The translations under genes were made by a program, and so were the position numbers. Below, one piece after another: positions 52,531-64,000 of a stretch of DNA of 64,000 bases. The stretch spans positions 21,397-85,396 of the forward strand of contig NZ_JAQYWB010000021.1 of NCBI RefSeq assembly GCF_030145185.1, given 5' to 3'. This DNA comes from Desulfoluna sp. GTDB lineage: Bacteria > Desulfobacterota > Desulfobacteria > Desulfobacterales > Desulfolunaceae. How positions within the stretch are numbered: position 1 is the stretch's first letter; every line of letters starts with the position of its first letter. Below the pieces are notes generated by a model. The model had not been told where the DNA came from. It was given only the letters and a program-made list of their open reading frames with translations, and did not search any database.

Positions 52531-54708
52531 TTACTTCATAAAGAGCATCTCCTGGTAGGTGGGCAGGGGCCAGAACTGGTCGGCCACCATCTCTTCGATG
52601 GCGTCGGCCACAGCCCGAAGCTCATCCATGGCCGGGAGAACTTTTTCGCAGCAGTGCGTCGCTTCTGAGAGCGTATCTCCGTGTTCCTGGGCCATGAGGG
52701 CTTTAAGGTGGGCCGAGGCGGCGCGCAGTTCCGCTGACAGCGAGGTGATGCGTGTCAGGGAGTCGTCGTCGCAGGGCAGGCCCAGTTCACGGAGTTTAAG
52801 GCAGTTGTCGGCCAGCATGGTTTGATGGGCCACGGCCGCCGGATAGATCTGGGTGTTGGCCATTTTAATGGAGATTCTGGCTTCCACCGCGATCTTCAAG
52901 ATGTACTGCTCCAGGTAGATCTCCATGCGGCTTTCCAGTTCAGCCCTGGAGAGGACGTTGTACCTGGTGAAGATGTCCACGATGTCGTCATCCATCAGGC
53001 AGGGGAGGGCATCCGGTGTGGTCTTCATGTTGGGAAGGCCGCGTCGGGCCGCCTCTTCCTGCCAGGCGTCGGTATAGCCGTCACCGTTGAAGATGACGTC
53101 GCTATGGGCGTCCATGATCTCTTTGATCACCTCTTTGACCGCATCGTTGAGCTTGGCGCCGTCGCCCCCGGTGCGTGTCTCGAGTTCGGTGGCGATGTAG
53201 TCGATGGACTCGGCAAAGATTGTGTTCATGGCCACCAGGGGTCCGGAGACGGACTGGGCAGAGCCCACGGCACGGAACTCAAACCGATTGCCAGTGAAGG
53301 CAAAGGGGCTGGTCCGGTTGCGGTCCCCGGCGTCCTTGGGAAGCTTGGGCAGGGAGTCCACGCCGATATTCAAGGTGCCGCCGCCTTTGGAGGAGGTGGC
53401 GTCGCCGTGTTTGATCTGGTTCAAGACGTCCGTGAGCTGGTCCCCCATGAAGATAGAGAGGATGGCCGGGGGGGCTTCGTTGGCGCCCAGGCGATGGTCG
53501 TTGCCCGCGGTGGCCACCACCGCGCGGAGCAATTTAGCGTATTTGTGAACCCCTCGGATGATCGCGGCACAGAAGACGAGGAATTGTGCGTTCTCGTGGG
53601 GCGTCTCTCCGGGATCGAGGAGGTTGCCCTGGGTGGCGTTGCCAAAGGAGTAGTTGACGTGCTTGCCGGATCCGTTGATGCCCGCAAAGGGTTTTTCGTG
53701 CAACAGGCAGGTCATCCCGTATTTTCTGGCGACTTTTCGCAGGGTGACCATCACCAGCTGCTGGTGATCCGTGGCGAGGTTGGCCGTTTCAAAGACCGGG
53801 GCGAGTTCAAACTGGGAGGGGGCCACCTCGTTGTGACGGGTTTTGACGGGAATGCCGAGCTTGCACAGGTCCCGTTCCACTTCGCACATGTAGGCCAGGA
53901 CCCGGTCGGGGATGGCGCCGAAGTAGTGGTCGTCAAATTCCTGTCCTTTGGGGGCCGGGGCCCCGAAGAGGGAGCGGCCGGAGGCCAGGAGGTCGGGACG
54001 GGCGGAGACAAAGTTTCGGTCGATGAGAAAGTACTCCTGCTCGGCACCGCAGGTGGCATTGACCATCTTGTTCGAGTCGTCTCCGAAGAGTTTCAAAATA
54101 CGCTGGGCCTGGGTGTTTAAGGCCTGCATGGACCGCAGGATCGGGGTTTTTTTGTCCAGGGCTTCACCGGTCCAGGAGACAAAAGCGGTGGGGATGCACA
54201 AGGTGGCCCCGTTGGGGTTTTCCATGATGTAGGCGGGGCTGGTGACGTCCCAGGCGGTGTAGCCGCGGGCTTCAAAGGTCTCACGCAGGCCGCCGTTGGG
54301 AAAACTCGAGGCGTCGGGTTCCCCCTGGATCAGGGTGGAACCGGAAAATTCGGCGATGGCGTTGCCAGCCAGGTCGGGCATGAGGAAGCTGTCGTGTTTC
54401 TCCGCCGTGAGGCCGGTAAGGGGAAAGAAGACGTGGGCATAGTGGGTGGCGCCATTGTCTAAGGCCCAGTTTTTCATGGCCGAGGCGATGACATCGGCGA
54501 CGGATGCGTCCAGCAGGGACCCCTCTTCCATGGTTTTGCTGATTATTTTGAAGATGTCCTTGGGCAGGCGTTTCTTCATGATGGAAATGCTGAAGACATT
54601 GTCCCCGAAGAGATCAATGGACGATGAGTTTTTAAAGTCAATGGTTGTCTCGAACGTGTAGTTGTTGATGGCCCTGATGGCTTCCGTTCTCACCGAATTG
54701 CCGTTCAT
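52531..54708 (-). CDS. glnN: Type III glutamine synthetase
   Basis: A 725-residue GSIII that makes glutamine from glutamate and ammonium. It has the GSIII N-terminal half ([30 protein letters not shown]) and the catalytic core ([71 protein letters not shown]). GSIII lacks the adenylylation site of GSI, so control is likely transcriptional: a sigma-54 promoter lies 110-135 bases upstream. glnB and glnD are in the same orientation 3 kb upstream. The ATG at 54708 has GGAGAG close by. Confidence 0.95.
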   Translation of the reverse strand: MNGNSVRTEAIRAINNYTFETTIDFKNSSSIDLFGDNVFSISIMKKRLPKDIFKIISKTMEEGSLLDASVADVIASAMKNWALDNGATHYAHVFFPLTGLTAEKHDSFLMPDLAGNAIAEFSGSTLIQGEPDASSFPNGGLRETFEARGYTAWDVTSPAYIMENPNGATLCIPTAFVSWTGEALDKKTPILRSMQALNTQAQRILKLFGDDSNKMVNATCGAEQEYFLIDRNFVSARPDLLASGRSLFGAPAPKGQEFDDHYFGAIPDRVLAYMCEVERDLCKLGIPVKTRHNEVAPSQFELAPVFETANLATDHQQLVMVTLRKVARKYGMTCLLHEKPFAGINGSGKHVNYSFGNATQGNLLDPGETPHENAQFLVFCAAIIRGVHKYAKLLRAVVATAGNDHRLGANEAPPAILSIFMGDQLTDVLNQIKHGDATSSKGGGTLNIGVDSLPKLPKDAGDRNRTSPFAFTGNRFEFRAVGSAQSVSGPLVAMNTIFAESIDYIATELETRTGGDGAKLNDAVKEVIKEIMDAHSDVIFNGDGYTDAWQEEAARRGLPNMKTTPDALPCLMDDDIVDIFTRYNVLSRAELESRMEIYLEQYILKIAVEARISIKMANTQIYPAAVAHQTMLADNCLKLRELGLPCDDDSLTRITSLSAELRAASAHLKALMAQEHGDTLSEATHCCEKVLPAMDELRAVADAIEEMVADQFWPLPTYQEMLFMK

Positions 54709-54828
54709 AATGCTCTCTCCGTCTGATGGATTGATGACGCATCGTTGCCCTGTATGGGGGGGGCGTTTACGCCGATCTTATTTGTTGATTCCCGATAAAT
54801 CTCCAGCTCGGGTTATGGGGAGGGGTAA

Positions 54829-54845
54829 TGCAATAGGTGTGCCAA
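54829..54845 (-). promoter_or_regulatory. glnN: Sigma-54 (RpoN) promoter of glnN
   Basis: Read leftward the sequence is TTGGCACACCTATTGCA. It has the invariant GG and GC dinucleotides exactly ten bases apart and matches TGGCAC-N5-TTGCA in full. Predicted transcription start is near 54819, leaving a leader of about 110 nt. Confidence 0.82.
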
Positions 54846-54941
54846 GGTGTACTTGGAGCGGGTATGGGCTCGTTTTCTTAGAGTATTTCATTTGCAGGGA
54901 TGGGGCAAGAGAGAATGTAATAAGTGACAATTTTGTAAAAA

Positions 54942-54985
54942 CCCACCGGGGTGATCCCACAAATTTGTCGGTTGTTCCCGGTGGG
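54942..54985. promoter_or_regulatory. Nested dyad, candidate enhancer for the glnN sigma-54 promoter
   Basis: CCCACCGGG (54942-54950) and its exact complement CCCGGTGGG (54977-54985) surround a perfect 10-bp palindrome ACAAATTTGT (54959-54968), and all share one centre. It lies about 125-165 bases upstream of the predicted start, the usual distance for an NtrC-type activator site. The sequence is not the enteric NtrC consensus. Confidence 0.5.
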
Positions 54986-55236
54986 GTCGCGTGAAAATTT
55001 GTGAAAGCGGTCTTTTTTACGGTTGGGGGGCGGATGGACAGGGGGGGGAGGGGCGTGCGGAGGGTCACTGTGCGCGGTGGGGGAGGCGAGACGACAAAAG
55101 TGTAAGAAGGGTCCCTGGCGTAAAGGGCACGGGCGTTTGCGTCAGGAGAGCCCGTCCCATGCCGGGGCGTGGCACGGGCTCTTTTCGGGTGGCGCATGAG
55201 ACCGGCGATCGGTCTCATGCGAGTCTTCAAAGGCCC

Positions 55237-56919
55237 TTAGGGATAGTAACGGGTCAATTTTTTTGCCGCCCACGTGGCGGATTTCTTTTCAAGCTGCCTG
55301 ATGCACTCGCGTCTCAAGTCCTCTTTGCTTAAGAGGCGCTTTGGGTACTCGTCGGTCATCTGACTTGAGAAGATGGTGGCATTGCCGGATTTATTGTCTT
55401 CCCAGCTCTTTTTGTCATCAGCGGTGTAGCTTTTTTTGTAGGTATCGAGCACTTTGCCCCGGCTGACATCAAAGATGTTTACGGTGATGGTTGTGGATAG
55501 GGACGCTCTGAGGGTGTGCTGCCTGTAGCTCATGTGGAACTTCTTGAAGGCTCCGAGGCGGTGTTCACCGACCCCCACTCCTTCAACAAAACCTCGCTTG
55601 GTGGGCCCTCCGTCTTTGAGGTTGCTGTTGTTCCATGTGCCCGCGATGATCGGGGTCTTTCTGTACTCATCCAGGATCAGCCGGCCGTGGCTGTCGGTGA
55701 GGTATTCTGCGAAAGAGTCCCGTACCTTGTTCACGGCGGTCGCGCGGGGGTTTCGGTAGGTGCCTTCGGAGAGGGAGACGGTGATGACGGTGCCGGAACC
55801 GACTTTGCGCGCGCCGGCAGCGACGGAGCTGATGGTGTTTTTGCGATAGCCGTTCTCTTCCAAGGCCACGAGGACACTGGGGTAAGCGGAAAAGGTTTCG
55901 CTGCTGAAGTTTTTTCGAGCGCTGCTGTCGTTGAAGTTTTTGAATCCATCCGGGCTCTTGAGCTTGCTCTTGATCTCAGAGGCGATGGATTTCGCCAGGC
56001 GGCTCTCGTCTTTGCTGGAGGTCTCCAGGACATAATAGCAGACATAGGCCTTCATCTTGGCGGCGGCGATGAGGACGTCTGTGTCCTTGTAGTTGGGGAC
56101 CCATTTCAGGCTCTGCTCGTAGGATTCCACGGCTTCACGGTAGCCGGGACGTGTGTTCTTCGCTTCCAGGGCCTTGCCGTGTTTGTAATAAAGATCGGCG
56201 GCAGAGGTGAAGTGTTTATTGTACTCTTTTCCCCAGATGGTGGTGAGGGTGGTGAACACGGGAATGGCGGTTTCGCGTTTGTCCCAGGTGGGGGCTTTGC
56301 AGCGCTTCATGCCCTCTTTATAATAGCTTGCTGCCGCGATCTTCTTGCCGTCTTTGTATGCTTTGCCAGCCATCTCAGAGGCTTTCTGGAACTGAGCCCA
56401 GCACCCTTTTTTTGCATTCCAATCGCTGAGCTTGGAGAGGCGGACGCCCTCCGTGTAATGGCCTTCAATGGCCTTGGCTTTGGCGGTTTTTCTCTGGGCC
56501 GTGTAATCCTTGATTTCCGGGCTGAATTTCCAGCCTTCCACGGGGTGAACCAGGGGCAGGGTGGCCGCTTTGATGTTGTCGGTCATTTTAACCAGGGCAT
56601 CATAGTCATGATAGACGCTGTCCCAGGCAAATTTAACGCTGCTGTGTTTGTTTTGCTCAATGCGTGAGGTGTAAAGGCTGATTCCTTGGGGGTAGGCCTC
56701 TCTAATAAAGGTGTACGCCTTTTCGTATTCAGGGTTCAGTTTGGTGGCTTCCACTGATTTTTGAATGGCCAGGGGGTAGTTTCCCTGTTTGCGGGCCGAG
56801 TTGGCGGCATTCATGGCTCGCCCTTCTTTGGAGAACATCCCCATGAAGGATGCGCACCCGCTCAGCATGAGCACGGCGGTTAGCGCAGCGGTCAGGAATA
56901 ATAAATGGCTTTTTTTCAT
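55237..56919 (-). CDS. Large hypothetical lipoprotein (560 aa)
   Basis: Unrecognised family. A signal peptide ends in the lipobox MLSGC, placing the acylated cysteine at residue 22. Residues about 35-70 resemble a TPR-like helical pair (SARKQGNYPLAIQKSVEATK, LNPEYEKAY), and another occurs at about 235-275 (ALEAKNTRPGYREAVESYEQ). The C-terminal half is beta-rich (LSTTITVNIFDVSRGKVLDTY) and suggests an envelope assembly or surface protein. GGAG lies 9 bp before the ATG. It is a single-gene unit with its own promoter, between glnN and glnB. Confidence 0.85.
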   Translation of the reverse strand: MKKSHLLFLTAALTAVLMLSGCASFMGMFSKEGRAMNAANSARKQGNYPLAIQKSVEATKLNPEYEKAYTFIREAYPQGISLYTSRIEQNKHSSVKFAWDSVYHDYDALVKMTDNIKAATLPLVHPVEGWKFSPEIKDYTAQRKTAKAKAIEGHYTEGVRLSKLSDWNAKKGCWAQFQKASEMAGKAYKDGKKIAAASYYKEGMKRCKAPTWDKRETAIPVFTTLTTIWGKEYNKHFTSAADLYYKHGKALEAKNTRPGYREAVESYEQSLKWVPNYKDTDVLIAAAKMKAYVCYYVLETSSKDESRLAKSIASEIKSKLKSPDGFKNFNDSSARKNFSSETFSAYPSVLVALEENGYRKNTISSVAAGARKVGSGTVITVSLSEGTYRNPRATAVNKVRDSFAEYLTDSHGRLILDEYRKTPIIAGTWNNSNLKDGGPTKRGFVEGVGVGEHRLGAFKKFHMSYRQHTLRASLSTTITVNIFDVSRGKVLDTYKKSYTADDKKSWEDNKSGNATIFSSQMTDEYPKRLLSKEDLRRECIRQLEKKSATWAAKKLTRYYP

Positions 56920-57439
56920 ACGTGGTCTACTCCGTTCAGAAATATAGGGCTCAGGCTCGATGGTATCGACAGCATGTCGAAGGATGATTCTGGGCGTTAA
57001 TAGGAATTCTTGTATGCCTAGGATTGGCCGAAAGTACGGCTGCCGGAGCAGGCCGGGTCTTCGAGCTCTTCCCTGGATTGACGGGTGATCCCCCGGGTTT
57101 GCTTAAATTATATAACAATATTCCCTGAGAGGTAACGTCCTTGCTTTACAGGGTATAATTATTATTTTAACTTAATAGAGGCGGGCGGGGTGGGCAAGGA
57201 GATTATTTACTGTAAAGTTAAAATGGCAGGTTCCAGGCGGGCAGGGTTCAGCCGCGTGGAATAAGTCTTGATTGGCCTTTTGAAGGGGGCCGCCTTTTCA
57301 GACAGGGGGAAAGGGCCGGTAAATTTAGTGATTTAGGGGCGGGTGACGTTGGAGAGGTCAGCGGATGGGGCGTCAGGTGGCGAGGTGGAGGGCCCCATGG
57401 CCCCCCAGGGTTATTTTTTTGTCGGCCCCCCCTCGCCGC
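56920..57439. other. 520-bp gap upstream of the lipoprotein gene
   Basis: Contains the candidate promoter at 57107-57135 and an AT-rich segment at 57105-57185 with runs of TATAATTATTATTT. The remaining bases to the glnB stop show no gene. Confidence 0.4.
57107..57135 (-). promoter_or_regulatory. Putative promoter of the lipoprotein gene
   Basis: Read leftward: -35 TTACCT (57130-57135), a 17-bp spacer, and a perfect -10 TATAAT (57107-57112). It predicts a leader of about 180 nt. Confidence 0.45.
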
Positions 57440-60395
<2,956 letters not shown>

Positions 60396-60972
60396 AAGTA
60401 TACCCCGATATCACCAGAGACGAAGGGGCCGGCCATGTGCCGGGAGGAGACAAGGGGAGGCGTGGGTAAACGGGCACGTCCCCTGACATCCTGTGGTCTG
60501 TTACCGGTGCCTGATGATTCTTTCTTTGAATGGTTCTTCACTGCATCCACGTATCATATTTCCATTTTCTGATTTTTTCAAACACCAAAGTGAAATAACA
60601 TTTTTGTAAATAGTGCCGATGGGTTCATTCCAGGGGGCGAGGGGCTCAATCAGGGTGCCCGCCGCTTCGTTCGTCTTTTTCTTCGGATCACAGCGATTCC
60701 TTCATCCCGTCTGAAGAAAACCGGACCTGTGTTTTCAAATCATGTCTCAATCCTTTCTCCCCTCCAACCGATTAGATATTAGAATGTTTATTATAAAACC
60801 CAGCGATTTGTTGCCTGTGCGCTCCCTTGACAGTGGTGTGACAGGGCACCCGGTCGCACGCTTTTTTTGTGGATCAGTGAGCTTCCCCTCCTGATTCTGG
60901 GTGTGTTCTGACCGGCTTGGATGCGGTTTCAACCCAAGGTGAATCCATTGGGATTCAATGAAGGATGTATGT
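60396..60972. other. 577-bp divergent gap between glnD and the chemoreceptor
   Basis: AT-richer stretches at 60560-60620 and 60760-60800. TTGACA occurs at 60827-60832 without a credible -10. A sequence resembling a -24 box (GGCAC at about 60614-60618, leftward) lacks the -12 GC and is not accepted. No gene is seen. Confidence 0.4.
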
Positions 60973-63042
60973 ATGTTCAGCAAGCTCAATCTTAAGGCCA
61001 GGCTCTTGCTTTTTGTCTGCCTGGTGACTGTGGTCTCTTTTTCTGTCACCGTCTGTGTGATCTCTTTCAAAGTGTTTCAAACCTCGCGAAATCAGACGCT
61101 GGCGTATACCAAAGAGACGGCCTACCGTTATGGCGGTGAGGTGAGGACGGAGATTCAGATCGCCGCGGATGCGGCTCGATTCCTGGCAGAGGCCATGGCC
61201 GGCCTGGCCAGTGACGGCACCCCTCCTGCGCGGGCCAAGCTCAACGCCTTGCTTAAAGGGGTCTTTGATAAAAACCCCGCCTTCTGGTCCGTTTACACGG
61301 GGTGGGAGAAAAATGCCCTGGACGGGAGTGACCAGGCCTTTGTCAGCACCCCCGGCAGCAACGGAGAAGGGCGTTATCAGGCCCTGTGGCTTCGCGGGGT
61401 CTCCGGAAATACCTTGTCTACCTTGAAAACCTATGTGAAGAGCGACCCCAAGGGCAAGTGGTACTGGATTCCCATGACGTCGGGAGATGTCTATGTCTCC
61501 GAGCCCAATGTTTACAATGTGGGTGGAAAAGATCGCATGCTGGTCAGTGTGGTGGCACCCATCCGCGTGAACGGCAAGTCGGTGGGGGTTTGCGGGGTTG
61601 ACTACGGGATGGACAAGTTTGCGTCCATGGTAGGGAACATCAAGCCCTTTGGCACAGGCTATGCGGCCTTGCTCTCCAACGAAGGCAAGATCGCGGCGTA
61701 TCCGGATACTGAGTGGGTGGGCAAAAACATCCGAGACCTCGGGACGGAGGCTCGCATTGGCGAGGCCGTTGCCGGCGGAAAAGAGACGCTTGTGTTTGAC
61801 GAATCCAAGGTCTTGGGAAAAGAGGCCTTTACGGTTTATACCCCCATCGTCATTGATCGTTGCTCCACCCCCTGGAGTCTTGCGGTGACGGTTCCTATGG
61901 ATCAGGTGCTGGCCGGGGCGCGCCATCTTCGGAATATCAGTATATTGATCGGGGTGGTGTCGGTCCTGGTCATGGTGCTGGTGGTTCACCTGATCACAGG
62001 CGCGTTGATTCTTCGTCCCATTCATCAGGTGTCTGAAGGGCTGCGGGATATTGCTGAAGGTGAGGCGGATCTCACCAAGCGTCTTACGATTCTCAGAAAA
62101 GACGAAATCGGGCATTTGGCCGGGTGGTTTAATACCTTCATGGGCAACCTGCACGCGGTGATCTCCGACACCACCCGCAATGCCCGGGAGGTGGGCGAGG
62201 CCTCTGTCGTCCTGACGGGTATCTCCGGAACACTCTCCGAGGCCACGGAAGGGACGACGGTTCGGGTGAGGGATGTGGCAGATGCCGCCCGTACCTTGAG
62301 CGACAACATCGACTCTGTCTCTGCAGCGATGGAGCAGACCTCCGCCAATGTGCATAGGGTGGCCGCCGCCACGGAGGAGATGACTTCCACCATCGCCGAG
62401 GTGGCTCAGCAGGCGGAAAGCGCCCGGGGGGTCTCTGAAACGGCCGTTCGTCAGTCCACCAGCGCGTCGGAGAAGATGGACCGCCTCGGCATCGCCGCCC
62501 TGGATATCGGCAAGGTGACGGAAAGCATCTCCGAAATATCGGAGCAGACCAACCTTTTGGCTTTGAACGCCACCATTGAGGCGGCCCGGGCCGGAGAAGC
62601 CGGCAAAGGTTTTTCCGTGGTGGCCAGTGAAATCAAGGCCCTCTCCAATCAGACCGCCGAAGCCACCCAGGAGATTCGGGCGCGGATTGCAGGCATCCAG
62701 AAGGTGGCCTCCGACTCGGTCTCCGAGATGGAAGGGGTGGCCGGGACCATCCAGACGATCGACGGGATTATCGCCACCATCGCCACGGCGGTGGAAGAGC
62801 AATCCACCGCCACGGGAGAGATCGCTATGAACATCACGCAGGCGGCCGACGGGATCAGCCATGTGAACACCAACGTCAGTGATTCCGCTGAACTGGCTTC
62901 ACGCATCTCCACGGAGATCTCCGACGTCAATGATGCCGCTGGAGAGATCAATCGCAGCAGCGCCGAGGTGCAGGCCAGCGCAGGAACCCTGGCCAGCTTG
63001 TCGGAGGGACTCGGCAGCCTTGTGGTGCGGTTTAAGTTGTGA
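60973..63042 (+). CDS. Methyl-accepting chemotaxis protein (dCache sensor)
   Basis: A 689-residue chemoreceptor. Two transmembrane helices (about 9-33 and 320-345) bracket a periplasmic double-Cache domain (WYWIPMTSGDVYVSEPNVYN, VVAPIRVNGKSVGVCGVDY). HAMP follows (RPIHQVSEGLRDIAEGEADLTKR), then the signalling hairpin with EQTNLLALNATIEAARAGE and GKGFSVVASEIKALS. dCache receptors of this type often bind amino acids or small carboxylates; the ligand is unknown. ATG 60973 has AAGGA 8 bp upstream; ATG 60958 is too far 5'. No che genes are in the window. Confidence 0.93.
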   Translation: MFSKLNLKARLLLFVCLVTVVSFSVTVCVISFKVFQTSRNQTLAYTKETAYRYGGEVRTEIQIAADAARFLAEAMAGLASDGTPPARAKLNALLKGVFDKNPAFWSVYTGWEKNALDGSDQAFVSTPGSNGEGRYQALWLRGVSGNTLSTLKTYVKSDPKGKWYWIPMTSGDVYVSEPNVYNVGGKDRMLVSVVAPIRVNGKSVGVCGVDYGMDKFASMVGNIKPFGTGYAALLSNEGKIAAYPDTEWVGKNIRDLGTEARIGEAVAGGKETLVFDESKVLGKEAFTVYTPIVIDRCSTPWSLAVTVPMDQVLAGARHLRNISILIGVVSVLVMVLVVHLITGALILRPIHQVSEGLRDIAEGEADLTKRLTILRKDEIGHLAGWFNTFMGNLHAVISDTTRNAREVGEASVVLTGISGTLSEATEGTTVRVRDVADAARTLSDNIDSVSAAMEQTSANVHRVAAATEEMTSTIAEVAQQAESARGVSETAVRQSTSASEKMDRLGIAALDIGKVTESISEISEQTNLLALNATIEAARAGEAGKGFSVVASEIKALSNQTAEATQEIRARIAGIQKVASDSVSEMEGVAGTIQTIDGIIATIATAVEEQSTATGEIAMNITQAADGISHVNTNVSDSAELASRISTEISDVNDAAGEINRSSAEVQASAGTLASLSEGLGSLVVRFKL

Positions 63043-63058
63043 TAACACCATGATAACG

Positions 63059-63095
63059 ATGCCCCCGGCGGCCTTGCCGGGGGCCAAACTTTTGC
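63059..63095 (+). terminator. Terminator of the chemoreceptor gene
   Basis: GCCCCCGGC and GCCGGGGGC form a 9-bp perfect stem with loop GGCCTT; CAAACTTTT follows. It starts 18 bases after the stop codon. Confidence 0.7.
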
Positions 63096-63148
63096 CTGAT
63101 TTTATAAAGACGGGTTTGACCAACAGGCCTTGTTCGATTTCATAGAAA

Positions 63149-63239
63149 CCTTCGCGAATGTCCTCACCCTGAGGAACGAAGGGAGAGGGCATTCGCAGTA
63201 TGGGGTCCAGGGGACCCTCCCCTGGCCGCCGGAGGCAGG
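63149..63239. repeat. Dispersed intergenic repeat, copy E (partial)
   Basis: Arms GCGAATG (63154-63160) and CATTCGC (63190-63196) pair and extend inward as TCCTC/GAGGG with one G-U pair. The 3' part GGGGTCCAGGGGACCCTCCC and GGCCGCCGGAGGCAGG match the end of copies A and D. The 5' CCGGCGGCAAGG part is missing. Confidence 0.55.
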
Positions 63240-63337
63240 TATTTTCTGCCCACTTTAGATAGAAGGCTGCTTTTTTCCGGTGACGTTGACCATAAAGGCG
63301 CGTTTTTTATCACCACCATCCCTATGGGAGGCAAAAG

Positions 63338-64000
63338 ATGGCCATCGTGGAGGTGCGGGAGGTTCGGAAAGTTTACAGGCAGGGGGATGTGGAGGTGCCG
63401 GCCCTGTCCGGGGTTTCCCTTTCCATTGACCCGGGGGCTTTTCTGGCCCTGGCCGGACCGTCGGGCTCGGGGAAAACGACGCTTCTCAATCTCATCGGCG
63501 GGCTGGACGTGCCGGATGACGGGGAGATCAGGGTGGATGGGCGGGTGTTGGGCGCTCTTTCTGCCACGGCCTTGACGGAGCTGCGTCTTCATCGCATCGG
63601 GTTTGTTTTTCAGGCGTACAATTTGATTCCGGTGCTGACGGCGGTGGAAAATGCCGAGTATGTCATGCTGCTTCAGGGGATCCCGAAACGGGAACGCCGG
63701 GAGCGGGCCATGGCGGTGCTCGATGAGGTGGGACTTTCCGGTCTCTCCCATCGACGGCCTGCCGAGCTCTCCGGTGGCCAGCAGCAGCGAGTGGCCGTGG
63801 CCCGGGCCGTGGTGTCTCAGCCGGCCATCGTGCTGGCGGACGAGCCCACGGCAAACCTTGACTCGGCAACGGGGGCGGGGCTTCTTGCCATGATGCGGGA
63901 GATGAATGAGACCAAGGGGGTGACCTTTGTCTTTTCTACCCATGACGCCATGGTGATGGCCGCAGCCCGTGAGGTGATTCGCATGAAGGACGGGCGGTTG
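63338..64000 (+). CDS. ABC transporter ATP-binding protein (LolD/MacB type), truncated by the window
   Basis: The first 221 codons of an ATPase subunit; no stop is reached before the window ends. Walker A is [12 protein letters not shown] (about residues 39-50), the Q-loop [12 protein letters not shown], signature [14 protein letters not shown], Walker [14 protein letters not shown] and the switch STHDAMVM. The short sequence and [15 protein letters not shown] match the LolD/MacB/FtsE group, which power lipoprotein release or efflux through a separate permease, expected just downstream. ATG 63338 has GGGAGG 6 bp upstream. Confidence 0.9.
   Translation, partial: MAIVEVREVRKVYRQGDVEVPALSGVSLSIDPGAFLALAGPSGSGKTTLLNLIGGLDVPDDGEIRVDGRVLGALSATALTELRLHRIGFVFQAYNLIPVLTAVENAEYVMLLQGIPKRERRERAMAVLDEVGLSGLSHRRPAELSGGQQQRVAVARAVVSQPAIVLADEPTANLDSATGAGLLAMMREMNETKGVTFVFSTHDAMVMAAAREVIRMKDGRL

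Larger units (their letters stand above)
54709..55236. other. 528-bp regulatory gap upstream of glnN
   Basis: Holds the sigma-54 promoter and nested dyad described separately, a G-rich stretch near 55025-55055, a rightward-type hairpin AGAGCCCGT...ACGGGCTCTTTT (55147-55182), and a hairpin GCATGAGACCG/CGGTCTCATGC (55194-55220) just past the stop of the lipoprotein gene. No gene is seen. Confidence 0.5.

Noticed and set aside
60600..60640. A second sigma-54 promoter ahead of glnD
   Set aside because: GGCAC is present leftward, but the position ten bases on is AA rather than the required GC.

Overview
The window is a GC-rich (by eye about 60% G+C), densely coded chromosomal segment from a Gram-negative anaerobe. 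The long-form acyl-CoA dehydrogenase, a Sec-containing rhodanese, HypA/HypB nickel-insertion factors, a lipid-anchored octaheme cytochrome, type III glutamine synthetase, AcnB and several ferredoxin-domain oxidoreductases together point to a sulfate-reducing Desulfobacterota member (Desulfobacterales, perhaps Desulfoluna-like). The phylum is an inference from gene content; the genus is a guess. I see no phage, insertion sequence or CRISPR array. The content is mostly housekeeping, with several unusual small loci.

Layout. 1-3.6 kb: a TetR-type regulator and acyl-CoA dehydrogenase behind a promoter that carries a palindromic operator, then an orphan KtrA/TrkA-type potassium regulator. 3.9-4.2 kb: a short rhodanese gene with an in-frame TGA and a bacterial SECIS-like hairpin, read here as a selenoprotein. 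4.4-9.5 kb: MATE exporter, FMN-dependent hydroxy-acid dehydrogenase, a 56-residue ferredoxin lacking one cysteine, and an operon of ferredoxin-nitroreductase, hypA and hypB. 9.9-17.3 kb: nadA and lolA facing left; two moeA genes (the second fused to a periplasmic-binding-protein-like domain), uppP and a phosphomannomutase facing right. 17.9-25 kb: a cold-shock gene, then a long leftward run argS, SPOR protein, gatC, gatA, small ORF, mutL. 25-30 kb: an acidic hypothetical protein, two tRNA-Ser genes, rnhA and acnB. 30-37 kb: a YkgJ-type protein, a large hybrid histidine kinase overlapping a cyclase-family gene, and an ExeA-like ATPase. 37-44.6 kb: a DUF3842-type gene and CooT, followed by a 17-bp tandem repeat, then a PHA-synthase-like protein, an LTA-synthase-like membrane sulfatase, a metallo-hydrolase, YjbQ and an amidohydrolase. 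45-47.7 kb: an octaheme / triheme / cytochrome b module. 47.9-52.2 kb: rsgA, an LhgO-like flavoprotein, a second metallo-hydrolase and a diguanylate cyclase with a degenerate signature. 52.5-60.4 kb: nitrogen control (glnN behind a sigma-54 promoter, glnB, glnD) with a large lipoprotein between them. 61-64 kb: a chemoreceptor and the start of an ABC transporter ATPase cut by the window edge.

Common threads are anaerobic redox chemistry, nickel handling (HypA, HypB, CooT), molybdenum cofactor synthesis (two MoeA), and nitrogen assimilation controlled by PII/GlnD with sigma-54. A family of dispersed 90-175 bp intergenic repeats recurs at least five times. Four of the copies keep a stem although its sequence changes, which suggests selection on structure.
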